A DNA stretch of 64,000 bases from positions 1-64,000 of the forward strand of contig JBBPYC010000054.1 of NCBI GenBank assembly GCA_038200275.1. Direction: 5' to 3'. The first letter of the stretch is position 1, and each line of letters opens with the position of its first letter. The stretch is from JBBPYC01 sp038200275. Its GTDB lineage: Bacteria > Pseudomonadota > Gammaproteobacteria > Burkholderiales > Burkholderiaceae_C. The notes under the pieces were generated by a model. That model saw only the letters and a program-made list of their open reading frames with translations. It was not told the DNA's origin and ran no database searches. This document shows, in pieces, positions 25,742 through 34,405 of this stretch. The position numbers and the translations under genes are program-made.

Positions 25742-26806
25742 TCAAGTCTGCGACTGCGGCACTTGAAAACGGACGTCAGCAAAATCGATCACAGTCACTA
25801 CAACCCGATCCAGCAACGGTGTATGCCAATGGGCTGCGGCAGCGTCGAAGCGGAGTGCCAATACGCTGGGCGCTGCCGTATCGATAACGAGTACGCGCAC
25901 CGGGTGGTGGTAGTCCATACGCGTTGCGTTGAACGTGGCCATTGCGTCGAGCAGGCGGTCTGCACCGAATCCTTTTACAACGATCAGCGTCGGTCGGCGT
26001 GGTCTGAATCGCGCCAGTTGCATAGGCGCTGTCGGCCCTTCGGCCAGGCAACCACAGTCCCAGGGCTGACGAGCATGTCGAGCGCGCCACCATAAAAGTT
26101 CGTGCCATTTCACTGAGAGCTTGAGGCGCCAGCCTGCCAAGCGCGACTGGGTTGTCAGTGCGGCCAGTTCATCGTCACGATCAAGTGAGCGCGCGAACGC
26201 TTCGACCAGCTGCGATTCGCCGGCCCCGTTTTCGCCCACCAAGATTGCCAAGCTGAAACGTTCGGGCACCTCAGGCATGACCCACGGACGCATCAGAGGC
26301 GAACGCCCGTTGCCGGTACCCGCAAGGCACCACGCTTTCAGTTCAGCCCTCACCCCTTGCTGAACGGCGCCTGAAGGCACAGCCAGGCGCGTCTCCTGAT
26401 CGGCAGGAGGCACAGGGCGCAGCGCTCCGTTATCGAATCGCGCGATCAGGATGGGACCGATGCGTGCCGCTGGCGCCATGCAAGGCACGAAGAGCATCAG
26501 CGTGAACGATGTCAAGTCGTGCCAGCCGCCACGGTCGAGCAGACCCGCAATGGAGCTGCCGAGTACTGGCACGCCTTGCAACCACTCGAGGTCCGTCTGC
26601 AATTGCTTTTCACCAATCCCGCGCATCAAATCGACGTTGCCAAGCGCCAAGCCGAGACTCCAAAGTCCGATCATCAGGAACGACGCCAGCAGCAGCGCCA
26701 GCAGCATGCCGACCACCGCGCTGGCCAGCCAGCCCTTCGAGCGTTCGATACAGCGATGGTCCCTGATGGCATCACCCATGCTTATTGAAGCTGGTGCGAG
26801 CGTCAT
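25742..26806 (-). CDS. membrane protein with degenerate P-loop ATPase domain
   Basis: A 354-residue protein without a named family. Residues about 23-55 form one long or two short membrane segments (GWLASAVVGMLLALLLASFL then MIGLWSLGLAL). After a soluble linker with AVPSGAVQQGVRAELKAWC comes an ATPase-like half: FSLAILVGENGAGESQLVEAF is a Walker A motif in which the essential Lys is Glu197. A possible Walker B lies in RPTLIVVKGFGADR and a later strand is PVRVLVIDTAAP. The start at 26806 overlaps the tatD stop by four bases (ATGA), so it is coupled to tatD. Similar proteins of unknown role occur in Burkholderiales from memory; function is not assigned. Confidence 0.7.
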   Translation of the reverse strand: MTLAPASISMGDAIRDHRCIERSKGWLASAVVGMLLALLLASFLMIGLWSLGLALGNVDLMRGIGEKQLQTDLEWLQGVPVLGSSIAGLLDRGGWHDLTSFTLMLFVPCMAPAARIGPILIARFDNGALRPVPPADQETRLAVPSGAVQQGVRAELKAWCLAGTGNGRSPLMRPWVMPEVPERFSLAILVGENGAGESQLVEAFARSLDRDDELAALTTQSRLAGWRLKLSVKWHELLWWRARHARQPWDCGCLAEGPTAPMQLARFRPRRPTLIVVKGFGADRLLDAMATFNATRMDYHHPVRVLVIDTAAPSVLALRFDAAAAHWHTPLLDRVVVTVIDFADVRFQVPQSQT

Positions 26807-27636
26807 CGTTGTTGCGCAGCGAAATGCACCTGCAGTCTGGGCAGCGCGGACTCTGTGTTTTTCCAGACTTGTGCCGCCAACTCGCCAACCGGGATGCCCC
26901 GCAGCGCCCCGACGCACGCTGCGATCCCCGGCAACTCTGCCGGCGTGTTGATCGCCTGCCTCACCCCCTCCGCCCGCTCAGCCGCCGTTCGGTAGATCGA
27001 GTGCGGCGGAATGTCCGGCGAATCGGTCTCCAGCACGATCGACGACAGCGGCACCTCCGCGGCCAGCCTTCGCAGCCGGGTCGCACGCTCATAAGTGCAG
27101 GCGCCGCCAAATCCCAGCTTGAACCCGCGCGCGATTAACTCTTCGGCTTGCTGCAGGCTGCCGTTGAACGCATGCGCGATGCCACCGGCTGGCTCGATCT
27201 GGCGCAGATGCTTCAACACCTTGTCGACGGAGCGGCGCACGTGCAGGATCACGGGCAGATTGGCGTTGCGAGCGATCTTCAGTTGGGCGCGGAAGATGTG
27301 CTGTTGGTGCGCGTCATCGAGATGGTTGACGAAGTAGTCGAGTCCGATTTCACCGACCGCGACGAGGCGCGGATCGTTGCGGTGCTGGTCGATCTGTTCG
27401 GCGAGCTGCTGCAGATCGGCGTCTTGTGCTTCGTTGGTGCACAGCGGGTGGATGCCGAGTGCGTAACTGTCGCCGAGCCGTGCGGCGAGTTTCCGCACCG
27501 TATCGAAGTTGTGCCTGTTGACGGCGGGGATCACGCAGTGCGCAACGCCGCGCGTGCAGGCCAATGCGCGCGTGGCCTCAATGTCGGCAATCAATTCCGG
27601 TGCGTCGAGATGGCAGTGGGTATCGATCCAGCGCAT
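26803..27636 (-). CDS. tatD: TatD-family metal-dependent deoxyribonuclease
   Basis: A cytosolic TIM-barrel hydrolase of the TatD family, a 3'-5' DNA/RNA exonuclease linked to repair and RNA quality control in other bacteria. Metal ligands are visible: His7/His9 in DTHCHLDAPE, Glu in AVGEIGLDYF, His in LPVILHVRRS, and Asp in SIVLETDSPDIPPHS. The 277 residues match the YjjV/TatD group. The start at 27636 gives the standard MRWIDTHCHLD opening. It is the first gene of a two-gene unit with the P-loop membrane protein. Confidence 0.92.
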   Translation of the reverse strand: MRWIDTHCHLDAPELIADIEATRALACTRGVAHCVIPAVNRHNFDTVRKLAARLGDSYALGIHPLCTNEAQDADLQQLAEQIDQHRNDPRLVAVGEIGLDYFVNHLDDAHQQHIFRAQLKIARNANLPVILHVRRSVDKVLKHLRQIEPAGGIAHAFNGSLQQAEELIARGFKLGFGGACTYERATRLRRLAAEVPLSSIVLETDSPDIPPHSIYRTAAERAEGVRQAINTPAELPGIAACVGALRGIPVGELAAQVWKNTESALPRLQVHFAAQQR

Positions 27637-28077
27637 GGGACGCGATGCTACCTGCGGCGCATCACGGACATCGGCCGTCGAGAAAACGCCTTGCCCTTCT
27701 CACGCTGCAAGGGTGAGCAAAGGCCGACCTTCATGGGCACGCATGCGGTGTGATTCCCGAGATTTTCCGTTGTCGGCGTACCGTGTCGCTTTTGCGCTGC
27801 ATTGCGATGGGCTGAATCGACGGGCGGCGGCGGGGTGACCCACCCCCGATTCGGGCAGCCAGTTTTTGAACAAATCTGGGCTTGGCGCACGTTCGGTCGC
27901 CACGCGCAGCTATCGTTTTTGAAGCGGATCCAGCGGGCTTGCCTGCCTCGGCGCATTCCGACGCCCCACCGTTTCAATGGTGCCAATGGGGTTGCCGGCC
28001 CAGCCTTTCAGCCGCGCGTCCAAGCGTGATACTGTTTGATTGTGTGTTTCCGCCTCCCTCATCCCAGGTAGCCATCA
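27637..28077. other. 440-base divergent intergenic region
   Basis: This lies between tatD (leftward) and the protease gene (rightward). Several short frames exist but none resembles a protein. The stretch TGATACTGTTTGATTGTGTG at about 28027-28046 is AT-rich and suitably placed for the protease promoter. Nothing else is recognised. Confidence 0.4.
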
Positions 28078-29028
28078 ATGCGCAGGCCCGCTCTCTACAG
28101 TACTTCCGCTCGTGCGGCGTTGCCTTTAATGGCCCGAAGCGACGCCGCCAACGCGGTCGGCGAGTCCGCAGCGGAAGCCGATGCAGCGCTCCGTGCAAAC
28201 CCCGCACGCACGCACGGTCAGCGGTGGTTCACATCGCCGCGCGCGTTGTCATATTGGGCGTTCGGCATGGGACTCGCGGCGCTCATTACGCTATGGCTAC
28301 CAACTTCAATGGGTCCGGGTGGACGCCGTGCTGTGCAGCCGCCGCTGACACAAAAAGCACTTGACGCTGCGGTGATGAAGACGTTGGAGACGAACGTGAT
28401 GCCGTCCGAAGCCGCACGTGCCTACAACAAGATTGGCCCCTCGGTCGTGCGCGTGCGCGGTTTTGGAAAGTCGAGAGACGGCAAGACCGATCTGGCGCGT
28501 GGCATCGGCAGCGGGGTGGTCATCATCGACACGGGGGTGATCCTGACGAACCTGCATGTGGTGCAAGGCGCCGAGTCGATCAAAGTCGAGTTCGCCGACG
28601 GCAGCGTGTCTGCTGCCAAAGTGACCGGTGCCCAACCAGAAAACGATCTGGCGGTGCTGCAAGCGCAGGAAGTGCCCGATGACCTGATCGCTGCCACCAT
28701 GCGCTCGACCGGCGAGTTGAAGCCCGGGGACCGCGTGATTGCGGTGGGTTTTCCGTTCGGCATCGGGCCTTCGGTGTCCGAAGGCATCGTGTCCGGATTG
28801 AAGCGATCGTTTCGCTCCCCACAAGGCAAGCAGCTGATGACGAACCTGATCCAATTCGACGCAGCGGCAAATCCTGGCAATTCGGGTGGACCGCTGGTCA
28901 CGATGGACGGCGAGGTGGTCGGCATCGTCACGGCAATTCTGAACCCGGAATCACGCACGTTCATCGGCATTGGCTTCGCCATGCCGATCGAAAATGCGGC
29001 GGCTGCAGCGGGACCCTCGCCTTTCTAA
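28078..29028 (+). CDS. membrane-anchored Deg/trypsin-like serine protease without PDZ
   Basis: A periplasm-facing serine protease of the S1C (Deg) type. A cytosolic leader of about 55 residues precedes one membrane segment (ALSYWAFGMGLAALITLWL). The catalytic triad is His160 in LTNLHVVQGAES, Asp190 in QPENDLAVLQAQE and Ser269 in AANPGNSGGPLVT. The chain ends soon after the protease fold with IGIGFAMPIENAAAAAGPSPF, so there is no PDZ domain; this is normal for the group. It lies 64 bases ahead of a MoxR gene, suggesting that protease and ATPase-VWA module share an operon. Confidence 0.9.
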   Translation: MRRPALYSTSARAALPLMARSDAANAVGESAAEADAALRANPARTHGQRWFTSPRALSYWAFGMGLAALITLWLPTSMGPGGRRAVQPPLTQKALDAAVMKTLETNVMPSEAARAYNKIGPSVVRVRGFGKSRDGKTDLARGIGSGVVIIDTGVILTNLHVVQGAESIKVEFADGSVSAAKVTGAQPENDLAVLQAQEVPDDLIAATMRSTGELKPGDRVIAVGFPFGIGPSVSEGIVSGLKRSFRSPQGKQLMTNLIQFDAAANPGNSGGPLVTMDGEVVGIVTAILNPESRTFIGIGFAMPIENAAAAAGPSPF

Positions 29029-29092
29029 GGCGAGGCCGCCCGATACCCCGCGCTGCTTGCACCTGAACCCAGACATTCCGCACCGGCCCACC

Positions 29093-30163
29093 ATGTTCAA
29101 CCGAAACAAGACGTCCGCCATGACCGATCAGAGCCAGTTTGCAAACCCGCAAGGCGCCGCGCAACGCATTGAGTCGGGCGAGGCGACCAGTGCACTGATG
29201 GAGCAGATCCTCTATGAGGTCAAGCGCGTGGTGGTCGGACAGGACAGGTTTCTGGAACGTGTCATGGTCGCGATCCTCGCGCAGGGCCATCTGCTGGTCG
29301 AAGGCGTGCCGGGGCTGGCCAAGACGCTGACTGTGAAAACGCTGGCCAATACGATCCGCGGCCAGTTCAAGCGCATTCAATTCACGCCGGACCTGGTGCC
29401 AGCCGACTTGGTCGGCACGCGCATCTACAACCAGCGCACGGGCGAATTCTCGACGTCGCTTGGGCCGGTGTTCACGAACCTGCTGCTGGCCGACGAGATC
29501 AACCGCGCGCCAGCCAAGGTGCAGAGCGCGCTGCTCGAAGTGATGCAGGAGCGCCAGGTCACGATCGCGGGTGTCACGCATCTGGTGCCGGAGCCGTTCC
29601 TGGTCATGGCCACGCAGAACCCGATCGAGACCGAAGGCACCTACCCGCTGCCCGAAGCGCAGGTGGACCGCTTCATGATGAAGGTGCAGGTGGGCTACCC
29701 CACCGAAGAGGAAGAGTTCGTGATCGTGCAGCGCGTGACGGGGCCAAGAGTGGAGGCGCAGCCAGTCGCCACCACCGCGCAACTTGCCGAATTGCAGGCG
29801 CAATGCCGCGACGTGTATGTCGACCCATCGCTGGTGCAATACGCGGTCCGGCTGGTGTCGGCCACGCGCACGCCGGTGAAGCACGGGTTGAAGGATCTGG
29901 GCCGCTTCATCACGTTCGGGGCCAGCCCGCGCGCGACCATTTCATTGACTGAAGGTGCGCGGGCTTTGGCGATGCTGCGCGGTCGCAGTTATGCGTTGCC
30001 TGAGGACATGACCGATCTGGCCAGTGATGTGTTGCGCCACCGGCTCGTGCTGTCATACGAGGCGCTGTCCGAAGGGCTGGATGCCGATGCGCTGATCAAG
30101 CAGATCATGACCAAGCTGCCACCACCGGCCAAGCCGTTGCAGCATGAGCAACGCCGCGCGTAA
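29093..30163 (+). CDS. MoxR-family AAA+ ATPase
   Basis: A cytosolic AAA+ ATPase of the MoxR group, thought to act with VWA-domain partners in protein assembly or metal insertion. Walker A is GVPGLAKTLTVKTLA (about residues 71-78), Walker B is LLLADEINRAPAKVQ, and sensor 1 follows in PFLVMATQNPIETEGTYPLPEAQ (quoted in part as MATQNPIETEGTYPLPEAQ). The AAA lid domain starts near residue 265. The ATG at 29093 gives 356 residues; the ATG at 29120 (MTDQSQ) is equally plausible. DUF58 and VWA genes follow, the classic MoxR operon order. Confidence 0.94.
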   Translation: MFNRNKTSAMTDQSQFANPQGAAQRIESGEATSALMEQILYEVKRVVVGQDRFLERVMVAILAQGHLLVEGVPGLAKTLTVKTLANTIRGQFKRIQFTPDLVPADLVGTRIYNQRTGEFSTSLGPVFTNLLLADEINRAPAKVQSALLEVMQERQVTIAGVTHLVPEPFLVMATQNPIETEGTYPLPEAQVDRFMMKVQVGYPTEEEEFVIVQRVTGPRVEAQPVATTAQLAELQAQCRDVYVDPSLVQYAVRLVSATRTPVKHGLKDLGRFITFGASPRATISLTEGARALAMLRGRSYALPEDMTDLASDVLRHRLVLSYEALSEGLDADALIKQIMTKLPPPAKPLQHEQRRA

Positions 30164-30167
30164 TGAG

Positions 30168-30275
30168 CTCGCCCCCAGGCTTCGCTCCCTTCGGTCGGCT
30201 CTCGCCAACCCCCCATCGGGGGCGGTGCCTGCGGCCGGGCAAAGCCCGTCCGCGGCCCCTGTTGGAATTGGCCGC
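30168..30275. repeat. GC-rich intergenic repeat, copy 1
   Basis: After the MoxR stop comes a GC-rich, non-coding stretch with the words GGCTTCGCTCCC and CGGTCGGCTCTCGCC, then a C-run facing a G-run (CCCCCCATCGGGGG) and a second potential hairpin GCGGCCGGGC-AAA-GCCCGTCCGC. The first part recurs in altered form after the VWA gene at about 32640. It looks like a dispersed intergenic repeat of the kind common in Burkholderiales. It may affect transcript stability in the operon. Confidence 0.45.
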
Positions 30276-30322
30276 TCGTGTGGCGTCGGCAGCGAGCTTT
30301 GTTCGGGCTGCAGGTTACTGAA

Positions 30323-31369
30323 ATGATGCCTTCTGAAGCACGCCCATCTGAGAGCGCAGAAGGCGTGCTGCGCCGGCTTGAGTGGACCGTCATCAAGCGG
30401 CTCGACGGTCTGTTGCAAGGGGACTACCGCACGTTGCTGCGCGGCACGGGGATGGATCTGGCCGACTTGCGCCAGTACCAGCACCACGACGACGTGCGGC
30501 ACATCGACTGGAACGTGACGGCCCGGCACGATGAGCCGCATGTGCGCGTGTTCACGGAAGACCGCGAGATGAGTGCGTGGTTCCTGCTCGACTTGAGTCC
30601 GTCGGTGGATTTCGGCTCCGGCCGCACACCCAAGAGTCAGGTGTCTGCCGAGTTCGTCGCGGTGCTTGCGCGGCTGCTCACGCGGCACGGCAACAAGGTG
30701 GGCGCGATGCTGTACGGCGCCGGCGTGGACCGCGTGATTCCGGCACGTGGTGGCCGCGCCCATGTGCTGCACCTGCTGCAGTCGATCCGCAACCGGCCCG
30801 CGCACGCGGAGTGGCCGAGTGAGCGCGCGCGCAAGCAGCAGTTGAAGCTGCAGCAAAGACAGCAGCAATTGCAGCAGCGCCCGGTGTCCAAGGCGCTGCC
30901 GCCAAGTGGCCATGGGACCGCGACGCATCTGGCCGATCTGATGCATGCAGCAGCGAACCTGATCAAGCGGCGCTCGACGGTGTTCGTGGTCTCGGACTTC
31001 ATCAGCGAACCTGGCTGGGAGCATCCGCTGGGCGCGCTGGCCACGCGGCATGAAGTCGTAGCCGTGCGGCTGCTCGACCCGCTCGAGCTCGAATTGCCCG
31101 ATCTGGGCCTGATACCGATTCGCGACGCAGAAACCGGCGAGCAGATTCTGGTGGACACGCACGACCGCGGGTTTCGCCAGCGTTTTGCGCGGATTGCAGC
31201 GCAGCGCGAGGCCAAACTGCGCGAAGCGCTGGCGCGCGCTGGCGTCGACGCGCTCGAACTTTCGACCGACGGCAACCTGATCCATGCGATCGCGCGCTTC
31301 ACCGATCTGCGCAAGCGCCGGACGCGCCTGTCGACCGGTGGCAACATGCCAATGCACCTGAGGCACTGA
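30323..31369 (+). CDS. DUF58-domain protein
   Basis: A DUF58 (YeaD-like, VWA-related) protein found as partner of MoxR ATPases. The conserved core is GDYRTLLRGTGMDLADLRQYQ and DDVRHIDWNVTARHDEPHVR, followed by SAWFLLDLSPSVDFGSG, which is the MIDAS-like strand. A Gln-rich coiled segment (RKQQLKLQQRQQQLQQ) lies near residues 170-190 and is an unusual insertion. Length is 348 residues from the ATG at 30323. No transmembrane helices are seen. It stands between moxR and the VWA gene in one operon. Confidence 0.9.
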   Translation: MMPSEARPSESAEGVLRRLEWTVIKRLDGLLQGDYRTLLRGTGMDLADLRQYQHHDDVRHIDWNVTARHDEPHVRVFTEDREMSAWFLLDLSPSVDFGSGRTPKSQVSAEFVAVLARLLTRHGNKVGAMLYGAGVDRVIPARGGRAHVLHLLQSIRNRPAHAEWPSERARKQQLKLQQRQQQLQQRPVSKALPPSGHGTATHLADLMHAAANLIKRRSTVFVVSDFISEPGWEHPLGALATRHEVVAVRLLDPLELELPDLGLIPIRDAETGEQILVDTHDRGFRQRFARIAAQREAKLREALARAGVDALELSTDGNLIHAIARFTDLRKRRTRLSTGGNMPMHLRH

Positions 31370-31472
31370 CTGCGATGACGAAGAACAACGAGGCGTCGTG
31401 TCGTGCTGGTGCTTGGCGCACGTTGATCTCCTGCCTACCGCGTGCGATGAACCTGGAGGGACGATCCCCATC

Positions 31473-32633
31473 ATGGAACTGATCCAATCGCTGCTGGACC
31501 GGCTGCAGCCGTTGTTCGACTGGGCACAGCCGCTGGCAGCCCAGGTGCAGCCGCTGTTCGACGATGTTTCGCGCAGTGTGCGCAGCGTCCCCATCGGCTT
31601 CACCTGGCCGGCGTTTTTGTGGCTGCTGTTGCTGTTGCCGATGCTGGTGCTGCTCTACGTCTGGCTACTCGGTCGCAAGAAGAAGCTGGCGTTGCGCTAT
31701 GCGAGCTTGTCGATCGTGCGCGAGGCCATGGGACGCGGCCAGTCGGTGCGCCGGCACATCCCGCCGCTGCTGTTTTTGCTGGCGCTCGCTGCGATGCTGA
31801 TCGCTGCCGCGCGGCCGTTTGCCACCATTGCGCTGCCTTCGCAAAATCAGACCATCATCCTTGCGATGGATGTGTCGGGCAGCATGCGCGCCACCGACGT
31901 GAAGCCGAACCGGCTGGTTGCCGCGCAGAGCGCAGCCAAGGCGTTCTTGACGGAGTTGCCGCGCCACGTGAAGGTCGGCATCGTCGCGTTCGCGGGCACC
32001 GCGCAAGTGGTGCAAGCGCCCACCGTGAACCGTGAAGACTTGGTGGCCGCGATCGACCGATTCCAGTTGCAACGCGCCACGGCGATCGGCAGCGCGATCG
32101 TGATCTCTCTGGCCGAGGTGTTTCCGGACCAGGGCATCGACCTGGATTCGGTCAGCGCACCCAGCCAGCGCCGCGGGGTCGCCATCGACGCCGTGCCGAA
32201 GCCGGAGCAAAAACCGTTCACCCCGGTGCCGCCAGGCTCATACGACTCGGCTGCGATCATTTTGTTGACCGACGGCCAGCGCACCACGGGCGTCGACACG
32301 CTGGACGCGGCCAAGCTCGCCGCTGACCGCGGCGTGCGGATCTACACCGTGGGTGTCGGCACGGTGGACGGAGAAGTGATTGGCTTTGAAGGCTGGTCGA
32401 TGCGGGTTCGGCTGGACGAAGAAACGTTGAAGACTGTCGCCAGCCGCACACAGGGCGAGTACTACTACGCGGGCACCGCAGAGAATCTCCGCACCGTCTA
32501 TGAGACGTTGAGCTCGCGACTGACGGTGGAGAAAAAGGAAACCGAGATCTCCGCGCTGTTCGCCCTGCTTGCAGCGGCACTTGCGTTGATGTCGGCGGGT
32601 TTGTCGCTGCTTTGGTTCAATCGAATCGCTTGA
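31473..32633 (+). CDS. VWA-domain membrane protein (BatA-like)
   Basis: An inner-membrane protein with an exposed von Willebrand A domain. Hydrophobic segments at about residues 35-62 (AFLWLLLLLPMLVLLYVWLL) and 90-112 precede the VWA fold with the MIDAS motif LAMDVSGSMRATD near residue 132, TAIGSA in the second metal loop, and ILLTDGQRTTG. A last membrane helix (ALFALLAAALALMSAGLSLL) ends the protein. The arrangement is that of BatA-type partners of MoxR/DUF58. The ATG at 31473 is preceded by GGAGG at some distance; 386 residues. It completes the protease-MoxR-DUF58-VWA run. Confidence 0.9.
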   Translation: MELIQSLLDRLQPLFDWAQPLAAQVQPLFDDVSRSVRSVPIGFTWPAFLWLLLLLPMLVLLYVWLLGRKKKLALRYASLSIVREAMGRGQSVRRHIPPLLFLLALAAMLIAAARPFATIALPSQNQTIILAMDVSGSMRATDVKPNRLVAAQSAAKAFLTELPRHVKVGIVAFAGTAQVVQAPTVNREDLVAAIDRFQLQRATAIGSAIVISLAEVFPDQGIDLDSVSAPSQRRGVAIDAVPKPEQKPFTPVPPGSYDSAAIILLTDGQRTTGVDTLDAAKLAADRGVRIYTVGVGTVDGEVIGFEGWSMRVRLDEETLKTVASRTQGEYYYAGTAENLRTVYETLSSRLTVEKKETEISALFALLAAALALMSAGLSLLWFNRIA

Positions 32634-32775
32634 GTTCGCTCGCCGGCTTCGCTCCCCGCAGTCGGCTTTCTCGCCTACCTTCCTCACCGAAAGAACTGTT
32701 GCCCTCCCCCGGGCTTCGCCTACCCCGATCGGAGGTGGCACTGGCGGGCTGACGAAGCCAGGTCCACTGCACCTG
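32634..32775. repeat. GC-rich intergenic repeat, copy 2
   Basis: Directly after the VWA stop there is a non-coding stretch with GGCTTCGCTCCC and CAGTCGGCTTTCTCGCC, closely matching the repeat behind the MoxR gene, followed by CTCCCCCGGGCTTCGCC, which again contains the GGCTTCG word. It separates the operon from the convergent EamA gene. It may also act in transcript ending, but no T-run terminator is present. Confidence 0.45.
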
Positions 32776-32842
32776 CTGGACCTGATGAGCTCAGGCATTT
32801 GCAGTGCAGCAAGTGCAAAGCTTGCCTTGGAAGACGGTCAGC

Positions 32843-33823
32843 CTAACGGCGCCGCCTTGACCAGCGCTCGGGCCAGGTTGCAAGCAGGATCCCCAGCAGC
32901 GCGATCCCGAAGGCGAGCAGCTGCGCGGCGGACAGCGTCTCGCCCAACGCCAGCACGCCGACGGCTGCGGCGCTGATCGGCAGCATGACGGTGAAGACAC
33001 CGGCCTGTGCGGCCGGCACCTGTTTCAAGCCGGTCATCCAAAGCCAGACCGTCCAGATGCTGGCCGCGAGTGCGTAGAACAAGAAAAGCAGCCAGAGGCC
33101 ACCGGACACAGCGGCGAAGTCGAAGCCGATCGCGACGTAGAGGCCGAACGGTGTCATCAGCGCGAAGCCGACGAGATTCACGATGGACGTAATGCGCTTG
33201 GCGCCCAATGCGCCGGTGAGCTTTTTGCCGATCACCGCGTACGACGCTTCGCAAAGCACCGCGCCGAACACCAGCAGATCACCAAGCCAACGGGTTTTCA
33301 GTGTCGAGTCAGCCGCATCCGCTGGTCCGGCTTGCCCGAGCAGCTTCGTTTTCGATAGCGAGAACAAGGCGATCCCTATTGCCGCACAGGCCACCCCGCC
33401 CCAGACCCGCGCGCCGATGCGCTCGCGCAGGAACACAAAACTCATGAGGGCCACGGCCGCCGGGATCGACGCCATGATGACGCCCGCCGACACCGCACTC
33501 GTCATGCTGACGCCATACAGCATCAGCACCGAGAACAGAAAGTTGCCGAGAAACGATTCGAGAAACAGCAGCCAGCGCGTCTGGCGCGACAGCGACGGCT
33601 CGAACGCGGGTTTTTTCAACCAATGCGGCATGGCCAGCCCCCCCACGCAAAAGCGCAGCCAGGCCAGCAAAAATACGGGGAACACCGCGACCAGCGGTTT
33701 GGACAGCGCCACGTAGCTGCCCACCAGCGCCATGCTGAGTGCGAGGCAACCGTACGCCAGCAGCGGCGGCGCTGTTGGCGCGCAAAAATCGGAATCGGCT
33801 GAGCTCAACAGACGGCGCGGCAA
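32843..33823 (-). CDS. EamA/DMT-family transporter
   Basis: A ten-helix inner-membrane exporter or permease of the drug/metabolite transporter superfamily. Two EamA repeats are visible, the first starting LLAYGCLALSMALVGSYVAL and ending in MSFVFLRERIGARVWGG, the second starting GDLLVFGAVLCEASYAVIG and ending VLALGETLSAAQLLAFG. The substrate is unknown. The start is uncertain: a TTG at 33823 gives 326 residues and avoids the divergent gene, whereas the first ATG at 33889 would overlap that gene by about 50 bases. Both divergent genes would share a very short start region. Confidence 0.85.
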   Translation of the reverse strand: MPRRLLSSADSDFCAPTAPPLLAYGCLALSMALVGSYVALSKPLVAVFPVFLLAWLRFCVGGLAMPHWLKKPAFEPSLSRQTRWLLFLESFLGNFLFSVLMLYGVSMTSAVSAGVIMASIPAAVALMSFVFLRERIGARVWGGVACAAIGIALFSLSKTKLLGQAGPADAADSTLKTRWLGDLLVFGAVLCEASYAVIGKKLTGALGAKRITSIVNLVGFALMTPFGLYVAIGFDFAAVSGGLWLLFLFYALAASIWTVWLWMTGLKQVPAAQAGVFTVMLPISAAAVGVLALGETLSAAQLLAFGIALLGILLATWPERWSRRRR

Positions 33824-33836
33824 GGAGATGCACGAG

Positions 33837-34391
33837 ATGGAAAGAGAAGCCACTTCGATGATGCCCGAACGCAAACGCGTGCGGCCCATCCCCGCAGCCT
33901 ATGCCAAGGCTGCCAATGCTGCCAATGCTGCCGCGGCAACGGATGCGTCAGCGCCTGGCCCGGAGCGAACGGCCTCAGTCGGGCACTTGTATGTGTTCGT
34001 CTATGGAACGCTGCGCGCGGGCGGCAGCAACGACATCACCCGCTATCACCCACCGCCTCAGTGGATCGGCCCAGCCGGCGTTGCTGGCACCCTGCACGAC
34101 TTCGGCGCCTGGCCGGGTTTGCAGTTGATGGGCGACCGGTGGGTGGTCGGGGAAGTGTGGCGCATTGCCCAATGCAGCGAGCCGCTGCTCGATCAGCTCG
34201 AAGGCGTGCGCGAAGACGGCAGTGGCGAATACTTGAAGCGCCGCTTGCCGATACGAGTTGACGGCCAATCGTTCGAATGCTTGGTCTACGAGATCAACTC
34301 GGATCGGTTGCTTGACCAGCCAATCATTGCCAGTGGCGACTGGATCGCGCACTGCGCTTCGAACACAGCGCGTTCGGCAGCAGGCACTTAA
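33837..34391 (+). CDS. gamma-glutamylcyclotransferase-like (AIG2/GGCT) protein
   Basis: A small cytosolic protein with the GGCT fold, of the family that cyclises gamma-glutamyl groups to oxoproline. The signature VFVYGTLRAGGSND opens the domain, and the expected acidic residue is probably in LLDQLEGVREDGSGEY. The first 45 residues are a variable leader with an Ala-Asn repeat (AANAANAAAA) coded by GCTGCCAAT units. The ATG at 33837 has AAGGAG nine bases ahead. Length is 184 residues. It is divergent from the EamA gene and precedes aceA without being obviously linked to it. Confidence 0.8.
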   Translation: MEREATSMMPERKRVRPIPAAYAKAANAANAAAATDASAPGPERTASVGHLYVFVYGTLRAGGSNDITRYHPPPQWIGPAGVAGTLHDFGAWPGLQLMGDRWVVGEVWRIAQCSEPLLDQLEGVREDGSGEYLKRRLPIRVDGQSFECLVYEINSDRLLDQPIIASGDWIAHCASNTARSAAGT

Positions 34392-34405
34392 AATTTTCAC
34401 CGACA

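Noticed and set aside
25301..25782. Two small minus-strand ORFs
   Set aside because: No ribosome sites, no family likeness, and atypical composition; described only as intergenic sequence.
30053..31603. 516-codon antisense frame across the DUF58 gene
   Set aside because: It spans two genes and an intergenic repeat on the other strand, with no recognisable motif; a shadow frame.
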